A stretch of 64,000 bases of DNA, taken from Proteobacteria bacterium 005FR1 (lineage in GTDB: Bacteria > Pseudomonadota > Gammaproteobacteria > Pseudomonadales > Cellvibrionaceae). Every line of letters begins with the position of its first letter. The first letter of the stretch is position 1. Location: assembly GCA_026192395.1 (NCBI GenBank), contig WACF01000001.1, positions 1,635,637 through 1,699,636 of the forward strand, written 5' to 3'. A program made the position numbers and the translations under genes. The notes beneath the pieces were generated by a model, which was given only the letters and a program-made list of their open reading frames with translations, did not search any database and had not been told where the DNA came from. Positions 54,178 through 62,223 of this stretch are shown piece by piece.

Positions 54178-54777
54178 TCAGGCAACAGCATCCAGCAAGC
54201 TGACCAGTCCTCGGTGGTAATAGCACCTGCTCCCCGGACTGGCGATGCATTCGTACCTCGCAGAACAGAAAACCCAGTCTTTGCTGACCTGGCTGATACG
54301 ACCGAACACCGTGGCCGTTTGCAGCCGGCGCTGCGGTGGCGCTGCGGAACCGCCGCTAGATGAGCTGATCAGACGATCGCCGGAACCGGACCTGGGGCCG
54401 ACGGCGAGCGTGTCGCCGTCGAAGGTGGTCGCAAACAACAGTTCGGCCTTGGTGTTGATCACCATGCCTCCCGCGCCGCCATTATGGCGCGGATACAGAT
54501 AGGCCTTGAAAGCATCCGCGTCACCGGGGTTTGTTCGAACCAGCGCGTAAACTGAACAGGGCGCGCCGTTGCGGATGCCGCGCACAATGACTCCCCCCCG
54601 CCCCGACTGATCGAGTCGTTCAAGTCCCAGACAATGAACATCGTCGGAGGCGCCGACCACCGGTGTCGAACCGCCAGGCTGCCTGTTTGCCGCCCGCTCG
54701 AGTTCGAGCGGTGTAATCACAATGTTTCGCTCCAGAAATGACATGGGCCGGCGCAAGAAAATGGCCGTGGGCGACAT
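54178..54777 (-). CDS. Hypothetical protein
   Basis: 199 residues; no signal peptide or membrane helix, no family recognised. It contains mixed beta-like sequence, several Cys (HCLGLER, APCSVYALV, VFCSARYECIA, RCYYHRG) and a Ser/Gly-rich low-complexity loop (SSSSGGSAA). AGGAGG lies 6 bases before ATG 54777, a strong ribosome site that supports translation. It converges on the diguanylate cyclase gene, with a 9-base gap, and lies downstream of nadE (stop 54845) on its other side. Confidence 0.6.
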   Translation of the reverse strand: MSPTAIFLRRPMSFLERNIVITPLELERAANRQPGGSTPVVGASDDVHCLGLERLDQSGRGGVIVRGIRNGAPCSVYALVRTNPGDADAFKAYLYPRHNGGAGGMVINTKAELLFATTFDGDTLAVGPRSGSGDRLISSSSGGSAAPPQRRLQTATVFGRISQVSKDWVFCSARYECIASPGSRCYYHRGLVSLLDAVA

Positions 54778-54844
54778 GGCGATCCTCCTGATCGGCTTTG
54801 GTTGCGGTGCGAGGTCGTAACCGATACCAGCCGCCTGTCAATGC

Positions 54845-55681
54845 TCAGATCGGCTCGATCGGTGTATTTCGTTTGTGTTCGGTGTTGTTATAGGCGCGAA
54901 ATATGGTCTCGAAGGCATGGTCGCTGACCGGTTTGCCTTCCAGGAAATCATCGATTTCCCGATAGCTCACCCCGAGTGCATCTTCATCCGACTTACCTGG
55001 GTTCAAGGATTCGAGGTCTGCCGTCGGCTGTTTTTCGACGAGGCCGTGTGGTGCTCCCAATTCACGTCCGACTTCGCGCACCTGCCGCTTGTTCAGCCCG
55101 GTCAGCGGCGCCACGTCACAGGCTCCGTCGCCATACTTGGTGAAAAATCCCATGAGCGCCTCTGCCGCGTGGTCGGTGCCAATGACCAGCCCCTTGCGCG
55201 CACCGGCCACCGCGTACTGTGCGATCATCCGCTGCCGCGCCTTGATGTTACCCATCACGAAGTCGCGGTGAAAAGCATCGCGAAAACGCAGTCCGCCCGC
55301 CTCGAGCATCGCCAGCATTTCATCACTGCCGGACTTGATATTGACCGTCATCACTTCGTCTGGCGCGATGAAATCCAGCGCGCGCTGGGCATCGGCCTCA
55401 TCGCGTTGCTCGCCGTAGGGCAGACGCATAGCGATGAAACGCACCTGACTCATCCCTTGCTGTCGGGCGCGCTCGGCCGCCTTCTGGGCCAATCGGCCGG
55501 CAACGGTTGAGTCGACCCCGCCGCTGATTCCCAATACAAGCGCGTGTTGATCGGATGATTCCATTTGCTCGTGCAAGAAGGCCACACGCCGGTCTACCTC
55601 CACGCCGGCATCGATCGCGGGCACTGCATTCAGTGCACTGATGATTTCCTGCTGGACCTGTTTGTTGGAACGCGCGTCCAT
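54845..55681 (-). CDS. nadE: Ammonia-dependent NAD synthetase NadE
   Basis: 278 residues. The ATP-pyrophosphatase P-loop SGGVDST, LPYGEQRDEADA, GNIKARQRM, GTDHAAEALMGFFTKYGDGACDV and PLTGLNKRQVRE are all standard NadE blocks. It amidates nicotinate adenine dinucleotide to NAD+. The length is that of the ammonia-dependent form with no glutaminase domain. It starts 2 bases after the pncC stop, forming a two-gene NAD operon. Confidence 0.93.
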   Translation of the reverse strand: MDARSNKQVQQEIISALNAVPAIDAGVEVDRRVAFLHEQMESSDQHALVLGISGGVDSTVAGRLAQKAAERARQQGMSQVRFIAMRLPYGEQRDEADAQRALDFIAPDEVMTVNIKSGSDEMLAMLEAGGLRFRDAFHRDFVMGNIKARQRMIAQYAVAGARKGLVIGTDHAAEALMGFFTKYGDGACDVAPLTGLNKRQVREVGRELGAPHGLVEKQPTADLESLNPGKSDEDALGVSYREIDDFLEGKPVSDHAFETIFRAYNNTEHKRNTPIEPI

Positions 55682-55683
55682 CG

Positions 55684-56202
55684 TTAACCTCCTTCTTCGG
55701 TGGACTGATATTGCTTTTGAGCCTGCTGATGATAATGCGGCAGCTGCTCGAGGGAGTAATGCGCCGCAGCCAAGCGAATGTCGTTGCGTTCACCGTCGAA
55801 GCAGCGGGTTTCGCTGTAGGTGTGGGCTGCATCTCCACTGCTGATTGCCCAGGCAAAGCAGACGGTTCCCGCGGGTGTGCCATCATCGCCCGGGCCCGGG
55901 CCAGCCAAGCCGGTATTGGAGACGGCTATGCCGGCGCCGTTCCTGTTTAGCGCGCCGACTGCCATCTCGACCGCTACCTCTTCACTGGTGAGTCCGAATT
56001 TTTCGATCGTCTCAAAGCTGACCTTGAGGTAGCGGTTTTTTGATTCGGGGGAGTACAGTGTCAGGCCGCAGTCGAGACAGCCGCCACTCCCTGGAACACG
56101 GGCCAACTCCGAGGTCACCAGGCCAGCCGTACAGGATTCTGCGGTGGCGAGGCTGAGCTCGTGTTCTTTCAGATAGGCGACGACTTCTTCCAACATTTCC
56201 AT
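55684..56202 (-). CDS. pncC: Nicotinamide-nucleotide amidohydrolase PncC (CinA C-terminal domain)
   Basis: 172 residues with the CinA-C landmarks TAESCTAGLV, AVSNTGLAGPGPGDDGTPAGTV and a C-terminal helix. It deamidates NMN to nicotinate mononucleotide, feeding the route that ends at NadE. The CinA N-terminal domain is absent, as in stand-alone PncC. Immediately upstream of nadE, which strengthens the assignment. Confidence 0.9.
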   Translation of the reverse strand: MEMLEEVVAYLKEHELSLATAESCTAGLVTSELARVPGSGGCLDCGLTLYSPESKNRYLKVSFETIEKFGLTSEEVAVEMAVGALNRNGAGIAVSNTGLAGPGPGDDGTPAGTVCFAWAISSGDAAHTYSETRCFDGERNDIRLAAAHYSLEQLPHYHQQAQKQYQSTEEGG

Positions 56203-56352
56203 CGTGATTCCTCACAGGGCTGCGTCTTGTTAGGACCGACATATCAGCTGGAGGTTTTGGAAGAGGAGGATGGGAGGTGATCGAAGCGCGAGCACAGCCG
56301 AGCAAAGAAAGATGAACAGGGCGCAGTCGCTGCACCCTGTCCGCAGCGGCTA

Positions 56353-57207
56353 TCACTTCGCCCGGATCAGCCCTTCCTGAGCAACACTCGCCAGCAGGCG
56401 ACCATCGCGGGAGAAGATGCTGCCGCGGTTCATACCTCGCGCATTGCCGGCCCAGGGCGTGTCCATCACGTAGGCCATCCATTCACTCGCCTGGATGTTG
56501 TTGTCGTGAATCCAGAGCGCGTGATCGATGCTGGCCGAAATCAGTTTGCCGGTCGCCCAGCTCAGTCCGTGGGGACGCGTGCAGGTGCTCAGCAGCACGC
56601 TATCGGAAGCGTAAGCCAATGCGGCGCGATGGAGCTTCTGGTCCTCCGGCAGTGAACCTCGCACGCGGAACCAGATGGCCTGCTGGTGCTTTCTCGGAGT
56701 GACACGAAAATGCGCCGACTCGTCCACTGACCTGACTTCGACCGGACGTTGTTTTGTGAGCAAGGGAAAAATCTCGGGACTGACCTCATCCTTGTACTTT
56801 TCCGCAAGTTCCTCGTCGGGAAGCAGAGTCTCGGGATCCGGCAGTTGAGGGGCGTCCTGGAAATGCTCGAGACCTGGCTCAATGCCCTGGAACGAAGCCG
56901 TCAGGTTGAGGATCGGCTTGTCATTCTGCAAGGCCACCACGCGGCGGTTGCTGAAACTGCGCCCATCCAGATCGAGGAACACCTGGTAGGTGACGGGAAG
57001 CTCGGCGTCGCCGGGCCGGACGAAATAGTTGTGGCTTGAATGAACGAGCTTGTCGGTGTCCACCGTTTTGGCCGCCGCCATCAGAGCCTGCCCGAGCACC
57101 TGCCCGCCGAACAGGCGCCCCTTCTCACCGGCGAGCGGTTGACCTAGAAAGCGGTTTTCGTCCACTTCCTGAACGTCCAGAACGTCCTTCAAAATCGATT
57201 CTTTCAT
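56353..57207 (-). CDS. tesB: Acyl-CoA thioesterase II, TesB family
   Basis: 284 residues, double-hotdog thioesterase. RLFGGQVLGQALMAA, SSHNYFVRPGD, RRVVALQ and the C-terminal SIDHALWIH, with the catalytic Asp, are typical; the final SVAQEGLIR supplies the Gln of the active site. It hydrolyses medium- and long-chain acyl-CoAs. ATG 57207 with AGGA 6 bases upstream; longer frames are unsupported. Divergent from the roadblock operon. Confidence 0.9.
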   Translation of the reverse strand: MKESILKDVLDVQEVDENRFLGQPLAGEKGRLFGGQVLGQALMAAAKTVDTDKLVHSSHNYFVRPGDAELPVTYQVFLDLDGRSFSNRRVVALQNDKPILNLTASFQGIEPGLEHFQDAPQLPDPETLLPDEELAEKYKDEVSPEIFPLLTKQRPVEVRSVDESAHFRVTPRKHQQAIWFRVRGSLPEDQKLHRAALAYASDSVLLSTCTRPHGLSWATGKLISASIDHALWIHDNNIQASEWMAYVMDTPWAGNARGMNRGSIFSRDGRLLASVAQEGLIRAK

Positions 57208-57647
57208 TCTGATCCTAACTGAGTGTAATCGGCCAACCGGACTCTCGCACTCACGTGCAGGTCCGGCGCGGACGGGCATTTTACAAGCGTCAGGGCTTTC
57301 TTCAACTCATTGCCAAATGGAAGAGACGTTCGCAAAGGACAAGCGAGGCGGTCGGTGGAAGCAAAACGGCCAGATGGGGGGGAGAAAGAGCCGGCGAGCG
57401 CAAACCTTCACGGCTTCGTTGCCCCCGGGAAGTCCTGACGCGCCCAAGCGTCCCATTTCCGCGGCAGCTGGTAAGCCGCGAATTTCACGCGCTGAATCGA
57501 CCTGCGTGAAATCTTTTCCCAAAGAGTGATCCAGCCGCCAACCTCAACCGTAAAAGGCCATTCAGAAAGTAAAAGCGCTACGTGATTACGGCCGGAGCAG
57601 GCACCTGTGCTCCGCTCGGCCGACATCATGAGGCTTAGCGAGGGGCA
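57208..57647. other. Divergent intergenic region, tesB / roadblock-GTPase operon
   Basis: 440 bases. Long open frames on both strands here look like shadow. Near the right end (57593-57614) 7-bp arms CGGAGCA and TGCTCCG frame an 8-base spacer, 33 bases before the first roadblock start; a possible operator or hairpin. Confidence 0.4.
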
Positions 57648-58088
57648 ATGGCGGCAACCACACAATCCGAAACCTTGGCATCGGCAGGCATGCACGCCGA
57701 CGCGCAACAACAAGCCTGTGAGGCCTTGCTGGAAAGGCTCATCGACAGGCAGCCCTGCGGCATCTTCGCCTCGCTCACAACCATTGATGGGCGTTCGTTC
57801 GCCTTTGCCACAAAGCACGGCGAGATACAGGGACAAAGGGTGGCGGCTGTTTCCAGCTCCCTGCTGGCGCTGAGCGAGGCGTTTGGGCGCGAGATTCTCA
57901 AAGGCGAATGTTCCTACACCGCCATTGCGACGACACACGGTTTCATCGTTACCGTTCGCGTGCCGAGTCGGCTCAAGCAGCACGCGCTTTCCTTTTGCAC
58001 GGACACGTCGGAAAACATGGCTATTGCCATGCGACTGACTTTCGACACCGCTGAAGGACTGGCGAAAATCCTTGACCAGGCGACGTAA
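57648..58088 (+). CDS. Roadblock/LC7-domain protein 1
   Basis: 146 residues of the roadblock/LC7 fold (MglB-like): a helix ([13 protein letters not shown]), then the central sheet [16 protein letters not shown], a helix [15 protein letters not shown] and the strand [17 protein letters not shown]. Such proteins dimerise and act as GTPase-activating or scaffold partners of small Ras-like GTPases. GAGGGG lies before the ATG. First gene of a six-gene run; the next starts 49 bases on. Confidence 0.82.
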   Translation: MAATTQSETLASAGMHADAQQQACEALLERLIDRQPCGIFASLTTIDGRSFAFATKHGEIQGQRVAAVSSSLLALSEAFGREILKGECSYTAIATTHGFIVTVRVPSRLKQHALSFCTDTSENMAIAMRLTFDTAEGLAKILDQAT

Positions 58089-58137
58089 GGACGTGGAAGC
58101 CGGTTTCCTAAACAGCAAAATACAAAAGGTAGAAGAT

Positions 58138-58494
58138 ATGGCAAAGATCGATCTCTCCCCCCTGCATGCGATCGACGGCTACGTTGCGTCGGCGCTGGTG
58201 GACATGGACAGCGGCATGCTGATGGCGGGCGACGGCAGCGGCATTGATCTGGAGCTTGCTGCCGCAGGCAATTCCGAGGTGGTGCGCGCTAAGCGAAAAG
58301 TGGCCAACGGCCTGAAGCTGAACGATACCATTGAAGATATCCTGATCAGCCTGACGAAGCAGTATCACATTCTGCGTCCATTGGAAACCAATCAGAAACT
58401 GTTCTTTTATCTGGTGCTTGACCGGGCCAAGTCTAATCTGGCGATGGCCCGTCACGAGCTGCGCTCGTTCGAGAAACAGCAGGACTTTTCCTGA
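58138..58494 (+). CDS. Roadblock/LC7-domain protein 2
   Basis: 118 residues. The fold is again visible: [38 protein letters not shown] and the strands [15 protein letters not shown] and [21 protein letters not shown]. It differs strongly from protein 1, so a heteromeric partner rather than a recent copy is likely. ATG 58138; a longer frame overlapping protein 1 is not needed. The two roadblocks bracket no other gene. Confidence 0.82.
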   Translation: MAKIDLSPLHAIDGYVASALVDMDSGMLMAGDGSGIDLELAAAGNSEVVRAKRKVANGLKLNDTIEDILISLTKQYHILRPLETNQKLFFYLVLDRAKSNLAMARHELRSFEKQQDFS

Positions 58495-58574
58495 TCTCTT
58501 TCGATAATCAATGATCGATCGAACATACCGGGCAGGCGCAGCCGCCCGGTTTCCAATTACGGGAGCGAAACCAG

Positions 58575-59492
58575 TTGAAACGAAACGTGCGCTTCGCCGG
58601 CGTCAGTGAGCCGATAAAAAAGCGGCTGAGACTTGCCACCAATCTGTTGGAAGCCTACGACCTGCGAGTTGCCATGCAGGAGTGGGATGGCACTCGCTGC
58701 GATCTGCTGCTGGTACAGGACGGCGACTCCTATGGGCAACATGCGATGCTCAGTGCCCAACGCAGGCACATCCCCGTGCTCGTTTTTACGTCTGATCTGC
58801 GACCCGACGATGCTGGGCTGAGCTGGCTCCCGGAAAGTTTTCAGTTGCCCCAGTTGGTCCGCACCCTGGCCCGTCTACTGGGCAGCGAACCATCTCCCGG
58901 AAGAATCGAAAGCACTGGACTGCTCTGCGTCGCCGGAGATCAACATCTTCGCGGGCAGAACTTCGAAGCCAGACTGGGACCGCATGTCATCCGCGTCGGG
59001 GCAGAGTCCGGACGGGTCACAGCCAATACGCTCAGTGATCTGCTGGCCGCGCGGGAGCGGATTGCCAGTGGTGGATGGTCGTTTACCACCGACAGGGCGC
59101 CTGGTCTCGCAGGGGAGGTATCCAGCAGCCTCGATGTGTTTTTTATCCGCGGTGCACTGCAACTTGCCGACGAACTGCCCCGCTTCCCCGCCGGCCTTTA
59201 TCGGCTTCGCGGCTGGCCAGACCTTGGAAGCGCACCGGATTTAGTGAATGTTTTACAGCTCGCCGGTGGATTGCTGCGGAGAGCATCGAGAGCGGAAGAG
59301 CTCGCCTCGCGTTCCCGCATGGGTATCGCGGAGGTTCACGCGTGCTTATGGGCATTTCGCGCGGCCAATTTGCTCATCGCTGTCGATGAGCGTGGAAGTC
59401 ACCTACCGCACGAAGCTCCCCCAGCACCGGATGCTCACAAAAACGGATTACTGGCCAGGCTGGCAGCTCGCTTCGGCCTGCAAAGTTCATGA
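58575..59492 (+). CDS. Unrecognised companion protein of the roadblock-GTPase operon (A)
   Basis: 305 residues, no membrane segment. The N-terminal ~100 look like an alpha/beta receiver-type fold: DLLLVQDGD after strand 3, IPVLVFTSD after strand 4, and FQLPQLVRTLARLL at the end. The C-terminal ~90 (LVNVLQLAGGLLRRASRAEELASRSRM) read as a winged-helix or four-helix unit. I can name no family. The TTG start has GGGAG 9 bases upstream. Position between the roadblock and GTPase genes suggests an adaptor or effector. Confidence 0.66.
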   Translation: MKRNVRFAGVSEPIKKRLRLATNLLEAYDLRVAMQEWDGTRCDLLLVQDGDSYGQHAMLSAQRRHIPVLVFTSDLRPDDAGLSWLPESFQLPQLVRTLARLLGSEPSPGRIESTGLLCVAGDQHLRGQNFEARLGPHVIRVGAESGRVTANTLSDLLAARERIASGGWSFTTDRAPGLAGEVSSSLDVFFIRGALQLADELPRFPAGLYRLRGWPDLGSAPDLVNVLQLAGGLLRRASRAEELASRSRMGIAEVHACLWAFRAANLLIAVDERGSHLPHEAPPAPDAHKNGLLARLAARFGLQSS

Positions 59493-59542
59493 ACATCCTG
59501 CATGAATCGTGAATAGTCGCAATACCCGGAGTTAGTCAGCCG

Positions 59543-60079
59543 ATGGATAACAACAGACTGAATACACTGAAACTGGTGATCGCCGGGCCGGTCGGCGCGG
59601 GCAAGACGACCGCAATCCGGTCGCTCGCAGACATGGAGCCGGTCTCGACCGAAATGGCGCTGACCGATGGAGCCATGGGCGAAAAAACCACGACCACGGT
59701 CGCCCTCGACTTCTCTACCGTGCTGCTTGACGATGGCACTCCGTTGTTGGTCTACGGTCTGCCCGGCCAGGAGCGTTTTGATCACATGCGGCCCATCGTC
59801 ATCAGCGGAGCCGTCGGCGTGATCGTTTTGCTGGATGGCAGTGATGCGAAGGTGACTACCGATTGCGAACACTGGCTGGATGCAGTGCGGAGCATCGATC
59901 CCACCTTGCCCGTGGTAGTGGGCGTAACCAAAACCGACACGACCGCCAATTTTCACATGGGGCAATTGCGGGAGGTGGTTCAGCGTAGCGGCTTGCCCAT
60001 CCCCGTATTCACGGTGGATGCGCGCGATCGGGAGCAGACGGCTCACCTGGTGCGTGCGCTACTCGTCTCGCTCGGCTAG
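59543..60079 (+). CDS. Small Ras-like GTPase (MglA/Rup-like)
   Basis: 178 residues. G1 is GPVGAGKT (15-22) and G4 is TKTD. The switch II region reads YGLPGQERFDHMRP: the usual DxxG aspartate is missing and PGQ takes its place, as in MglA, whose GTPase activity depends on MglB, a roadblock protein. Both roadblock partners are encoded just upstream. This sets up a GTPase switch controlled by roadblock regulators. The remaining G-protein core (VTTDCEHWLDAVRS to PVFTVDARD) is complete. Confidence 0.86.
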   Translation: MDNNRLNTLKLVIAGPVGAGKTTAIRSLADMEPVSTEMALTDGAMGEKTTTTVALDFSTVLLDDGTPLLVYGLPGQERFDHMRPIVISGAVGVIVLLDGSDAKVTTDCEHWLDAVRSIDPTLPVVVGVTKTDTTANFHMGQLREVVQRSGLPIPVFTVDARDREQTAHLVRALLVSLG

Positions 60080-60099
60080 CTTGCGAATACGGTGGCAGC

Positions 60100-61020
60100 A
60101 TGAGCCATGAACTCTGCGAAGCGTTCGAGACGGTGAGCCTGCCGCTTTGCCGCCCGCTGGTGGACATGCTGCATGAACACTCGAGCCATCGCACCGAACG
60201 CCGCGGCTGTGGCTTTACGCAGGCAAGTCGCTTTCTCGCCGCACTGGTGAATCAGCCCGCGGACCCCGTGAACGCCTGGGATCTGGCGGTTTTCTCAGGC
60301 TGGCCTCAGCGCTCAGTAAGACAGTTGGCCCGCAGCCTGGTCAATCACGGCTGGTCGCAGGGCTGGCGTAACTTGCACCTGTTACCGCAGCCTTTGACGA
60401 GGCAGTTCCAGAGTTCGGCGCTGTTCAACCAACTTCATTCACTGCTGCCGCGGCTGGAGATGGTCAGCGGACAATTGGTGCTGCCCGAAAGCCGGCTTTT
60501 TTTACGCTTGCTGTCGAGCGTATTGCAGCGCAACTGCAACAGAGCAGCCGTGGTAAATGGCATGCGGGAAAAGCCGCGCATTGGCAGTTGTTCGCAGGCG
60601 GAAGAGTTTTTCCTCGAAATTGCTCATGGCCGCATCCGCCGCGGTGGGCAGGTGAACATCATCGCCGCCGGGGACGGGCGTCCTGCCATGGTGGAAAAGA
60701 TCAATCTCGGGGAGTCCCATTCCGCGGTGGTACTGGAGCCGCTGAACATCTTCGGTGTCGAAATCCCGGCGGGCAGCCTGTGTGCCCTCGACTACCCTGC
60801 GGCGGCAGAGCACCGCCCGACTCCCTCGGGCCAGCTCGTTTGGCTGAGCGATATCTCTGAAGCGCGATTCTTGCGTTTCACAACCCTGGCCGTCGATCCC
60901 GCGGACAGACACCGAGCCTTTTCACAGCAGGTGGACACCCAGATTCGTGCACAGATGATGTCTCCCACAACCACCACCATCGAACAACTGCGCTCCTTTG
61001 CTCACCGCGAACTGCTTTGA
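60100..61020 (+). CDS. Unrecognised companion protein of the roadblock-GTPase operon (B)
   Basis: 306 residues, soluble. The N-terminal half has a helix-turn-helix-like segment (NAWDLAVFSGWPQRSVRQLARSL written in part) and Trp-rich helices; the C-terminal half is beta-rich (GGQVNIIAAGDGRP, VVLEPLNIFGVEIPAG). No family is recognised. It starts 20 bases after the GTPase gene and its stop shares one base with the next start (TGATG), so it is translationally coupled to the deacetylase-fold gene. Confidence 0.66.
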   Translation: MSHELCEAFETVSLPLCRPLVDMLHEHSSHRTERRGCGFTQASRFLAALVNQPADPVNAWDLAVFSGWPQRSVRQLARSLVNHGWSQGWRNLHLLPQPLTRQFQSSALFNQLHSLLPRLEMVSGQLVLPESRLFLRLLSSVLQRNCNRAAVVNGMREKPRIGSCSQAEEFFLEIAHGRIRRGGQVNIIAAGDGRPAMVEKINLGESHSAVVLEPLNIFGVEIPAGSLCALDYPAAAEHRPTPSGQLVWLSDISEARFLRFTTLAVDPADRHRAFSQQVDTQIRAQMMSPTTTTIEQLRSFAHRELL

Positions 61021-61898
61021 TGTCCTTGCTGCGGGTCTATTACTCTCCAAGCTATGCGCCGTCAGAGTCACCACAGCTGGCACGCCTTGCGCTCGCCGCA
61101 GAGGCAATTGAACGGAGCAGTCAGGTGGAACTGGTAGAACCGCCAGCCTTCGACGTTGGTCGTCTCGACGGGCTTCATTGCGCCGGTTATGTCTCCGCCT
61201 TTCGCCGGGGCATCGAGCCACTCGCGTCCAGTCAGGGCATCGCCTGGTCACCGGCAGTGCGCGATGCGACCTTTGCGATGCTCAGCGGGCAACTGGCTGC
61301 CGCCAGTCACGCTCTGCAGTATGGGGTCGCGATGAACCTCGCGCGCGGCTTTCACCACGCAGTGCGCGAGCGGGGTATGGGATTTTGTGCTCTCAACGGC
61401 CTGGCGCTGGTCGCGCACTGCTTTCCCGACAAACGCATCTTTGTGCTCGATTGCGATGAGCACGGTGGCAATGGCACGGAGGAGTTCGCGGCCGAGCTGA
61501 ACAACCTGTTTACCTATTCCATTTTCGGTACCCGCTTCGGCTGTCGCGGAGGACTTCGCTCATGGGCCGTACAGGTGTATGTACAACGACAGGGATTTGT
61601 TGCCTACGAAACCGCATTGCGAGATGCGCAACGCGTAGTCGCCCGAGAAAAGATCGATTTGATTCTGTACCAGGCGGGCGCGGACTGCCATTGGCGAGAT
61701 CCCAAGGGCCGGGCGGGACTGACTACCAGGCAGCTTTACCAACGTGACCTGGCGGTATTCCGCATCGCACGTGATTTGCAGATCCCGGTGCTATTCAACG
61801 TTGCGGGTGGCTATCAGAATCCACTTACTATCGCGCGGCTCAACGCGAACACTGTTCGTGCGGCCTGTAAGATTTTCGATTTTGCTGGAGCGCGTTGA
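61020..61898 (+). CDS. Histone-deacetylase-fold hydrolase
   Basis: 292 residues of the arginase/deacetylase superfamily. The active site is complete: paired His in RGFHHAVRERGMGFC, zinc Asp and His in LDCDEHGGNGT, zinc Asp in AGADCHWRD and Tyr in AGGYQNP. Bacterial members deacetylate polyamines, acetoin-pathway proteins or lysine residues. Its place at the end of a GTPase-roadblock operon suggests regulated protein or small-molecule deacetylation (inference). The start ATG shares its A with the previous stop. The C-terminal ~36 codons are overlapped by a minus-strand gene. Confidence 0.86.
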   Translation: MSLLRVYYSPSYAPSESPQLARLALAAEAIERSSQVELVEPPAFDVGRLDGLHCAGYVSAFRRGIEPLASSQGIAWSPAVRDATFAMLSGQLAAASHALQYGVAMNLARGFHHAVRERGMGFCALNGLALVAHCFPDKRIFVLDCDEHGGNGTEEFAAELNNLFTYSIFGTRFGCRGGLRSWAVQVYVQRQGFVAYETALRDAQRVVAREKIDLILYQAGADCHWRDPKGRAGLTTRQLYQRDLAVFRIARDLQIPVLFNVAGGYQNPLTIARLNANTVRAACKIFDFAGAR

Positions 61899-62183
61899 GT
61901 CAGGACTGTCGCCCTCTCCGGCAATGACCAGAATCTGGGCACCGACAATGAAGCTCACCAGCAACAACCAGCCGCCGTAAGTGAGGATCTTTCTGTCGAG
62001 CTTCCCGGCAGCCTCCAGCTTGAAGCCCCAGAAGATCAGTGCGGCCACCACGACCTGCATTGCCAACGCACCCAGCGCATGGGGGCCGGTGCCAATACCG
62101 AGATCAATGCCAAGCATCGTCGCGCCAAAGCCGACGATGCCGAAAGTGAGCAGAAACCAACTGAAGATTTTTAAAAAGCGCAT
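61791..62183 (-). CDS. Small membrane protein of unknown function
   Basis: 130 residues with three to four hydrophobic helices (FSWFLLTFGIVGFGATMLGI, ALAMQVVVAALIFWGF, YGGWLLLVSFIVGAQILVIA) and a polar C-terminal tail. It overlaps the deacetylase gene tail-to-tail by 108 bases. ATG 62183 starts directly at the first helix and clears the upstream gene; a start at 62270 would overlap it. The tail over the overlap may be extended and non-conserved. Confidence 0.6.
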   Translation of the reverse strand: MRFLKIFSWFLLTFGIVGFGATMLGIDLGIGTGPHALGALAMQVVVAALIFWGFKLEAAGKLDRKILTYGGWLLLVSFIVGAQILVIAGEGDSPDSTRSSKIENLTGRTNSVRVEPRDSKWILIATRNVE

Positions 62184-62223
62184 AGCCGATGCCCATGCAT
62201 TTTGCGGACCCGCGACAGCATGA

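Noticed and set aside
57408-58118. 236-residue minus-strand open frame across the tesB/roadblock gap
   Set aside because: Runs through the first roadblock gene and has no domain character or ribosome site.
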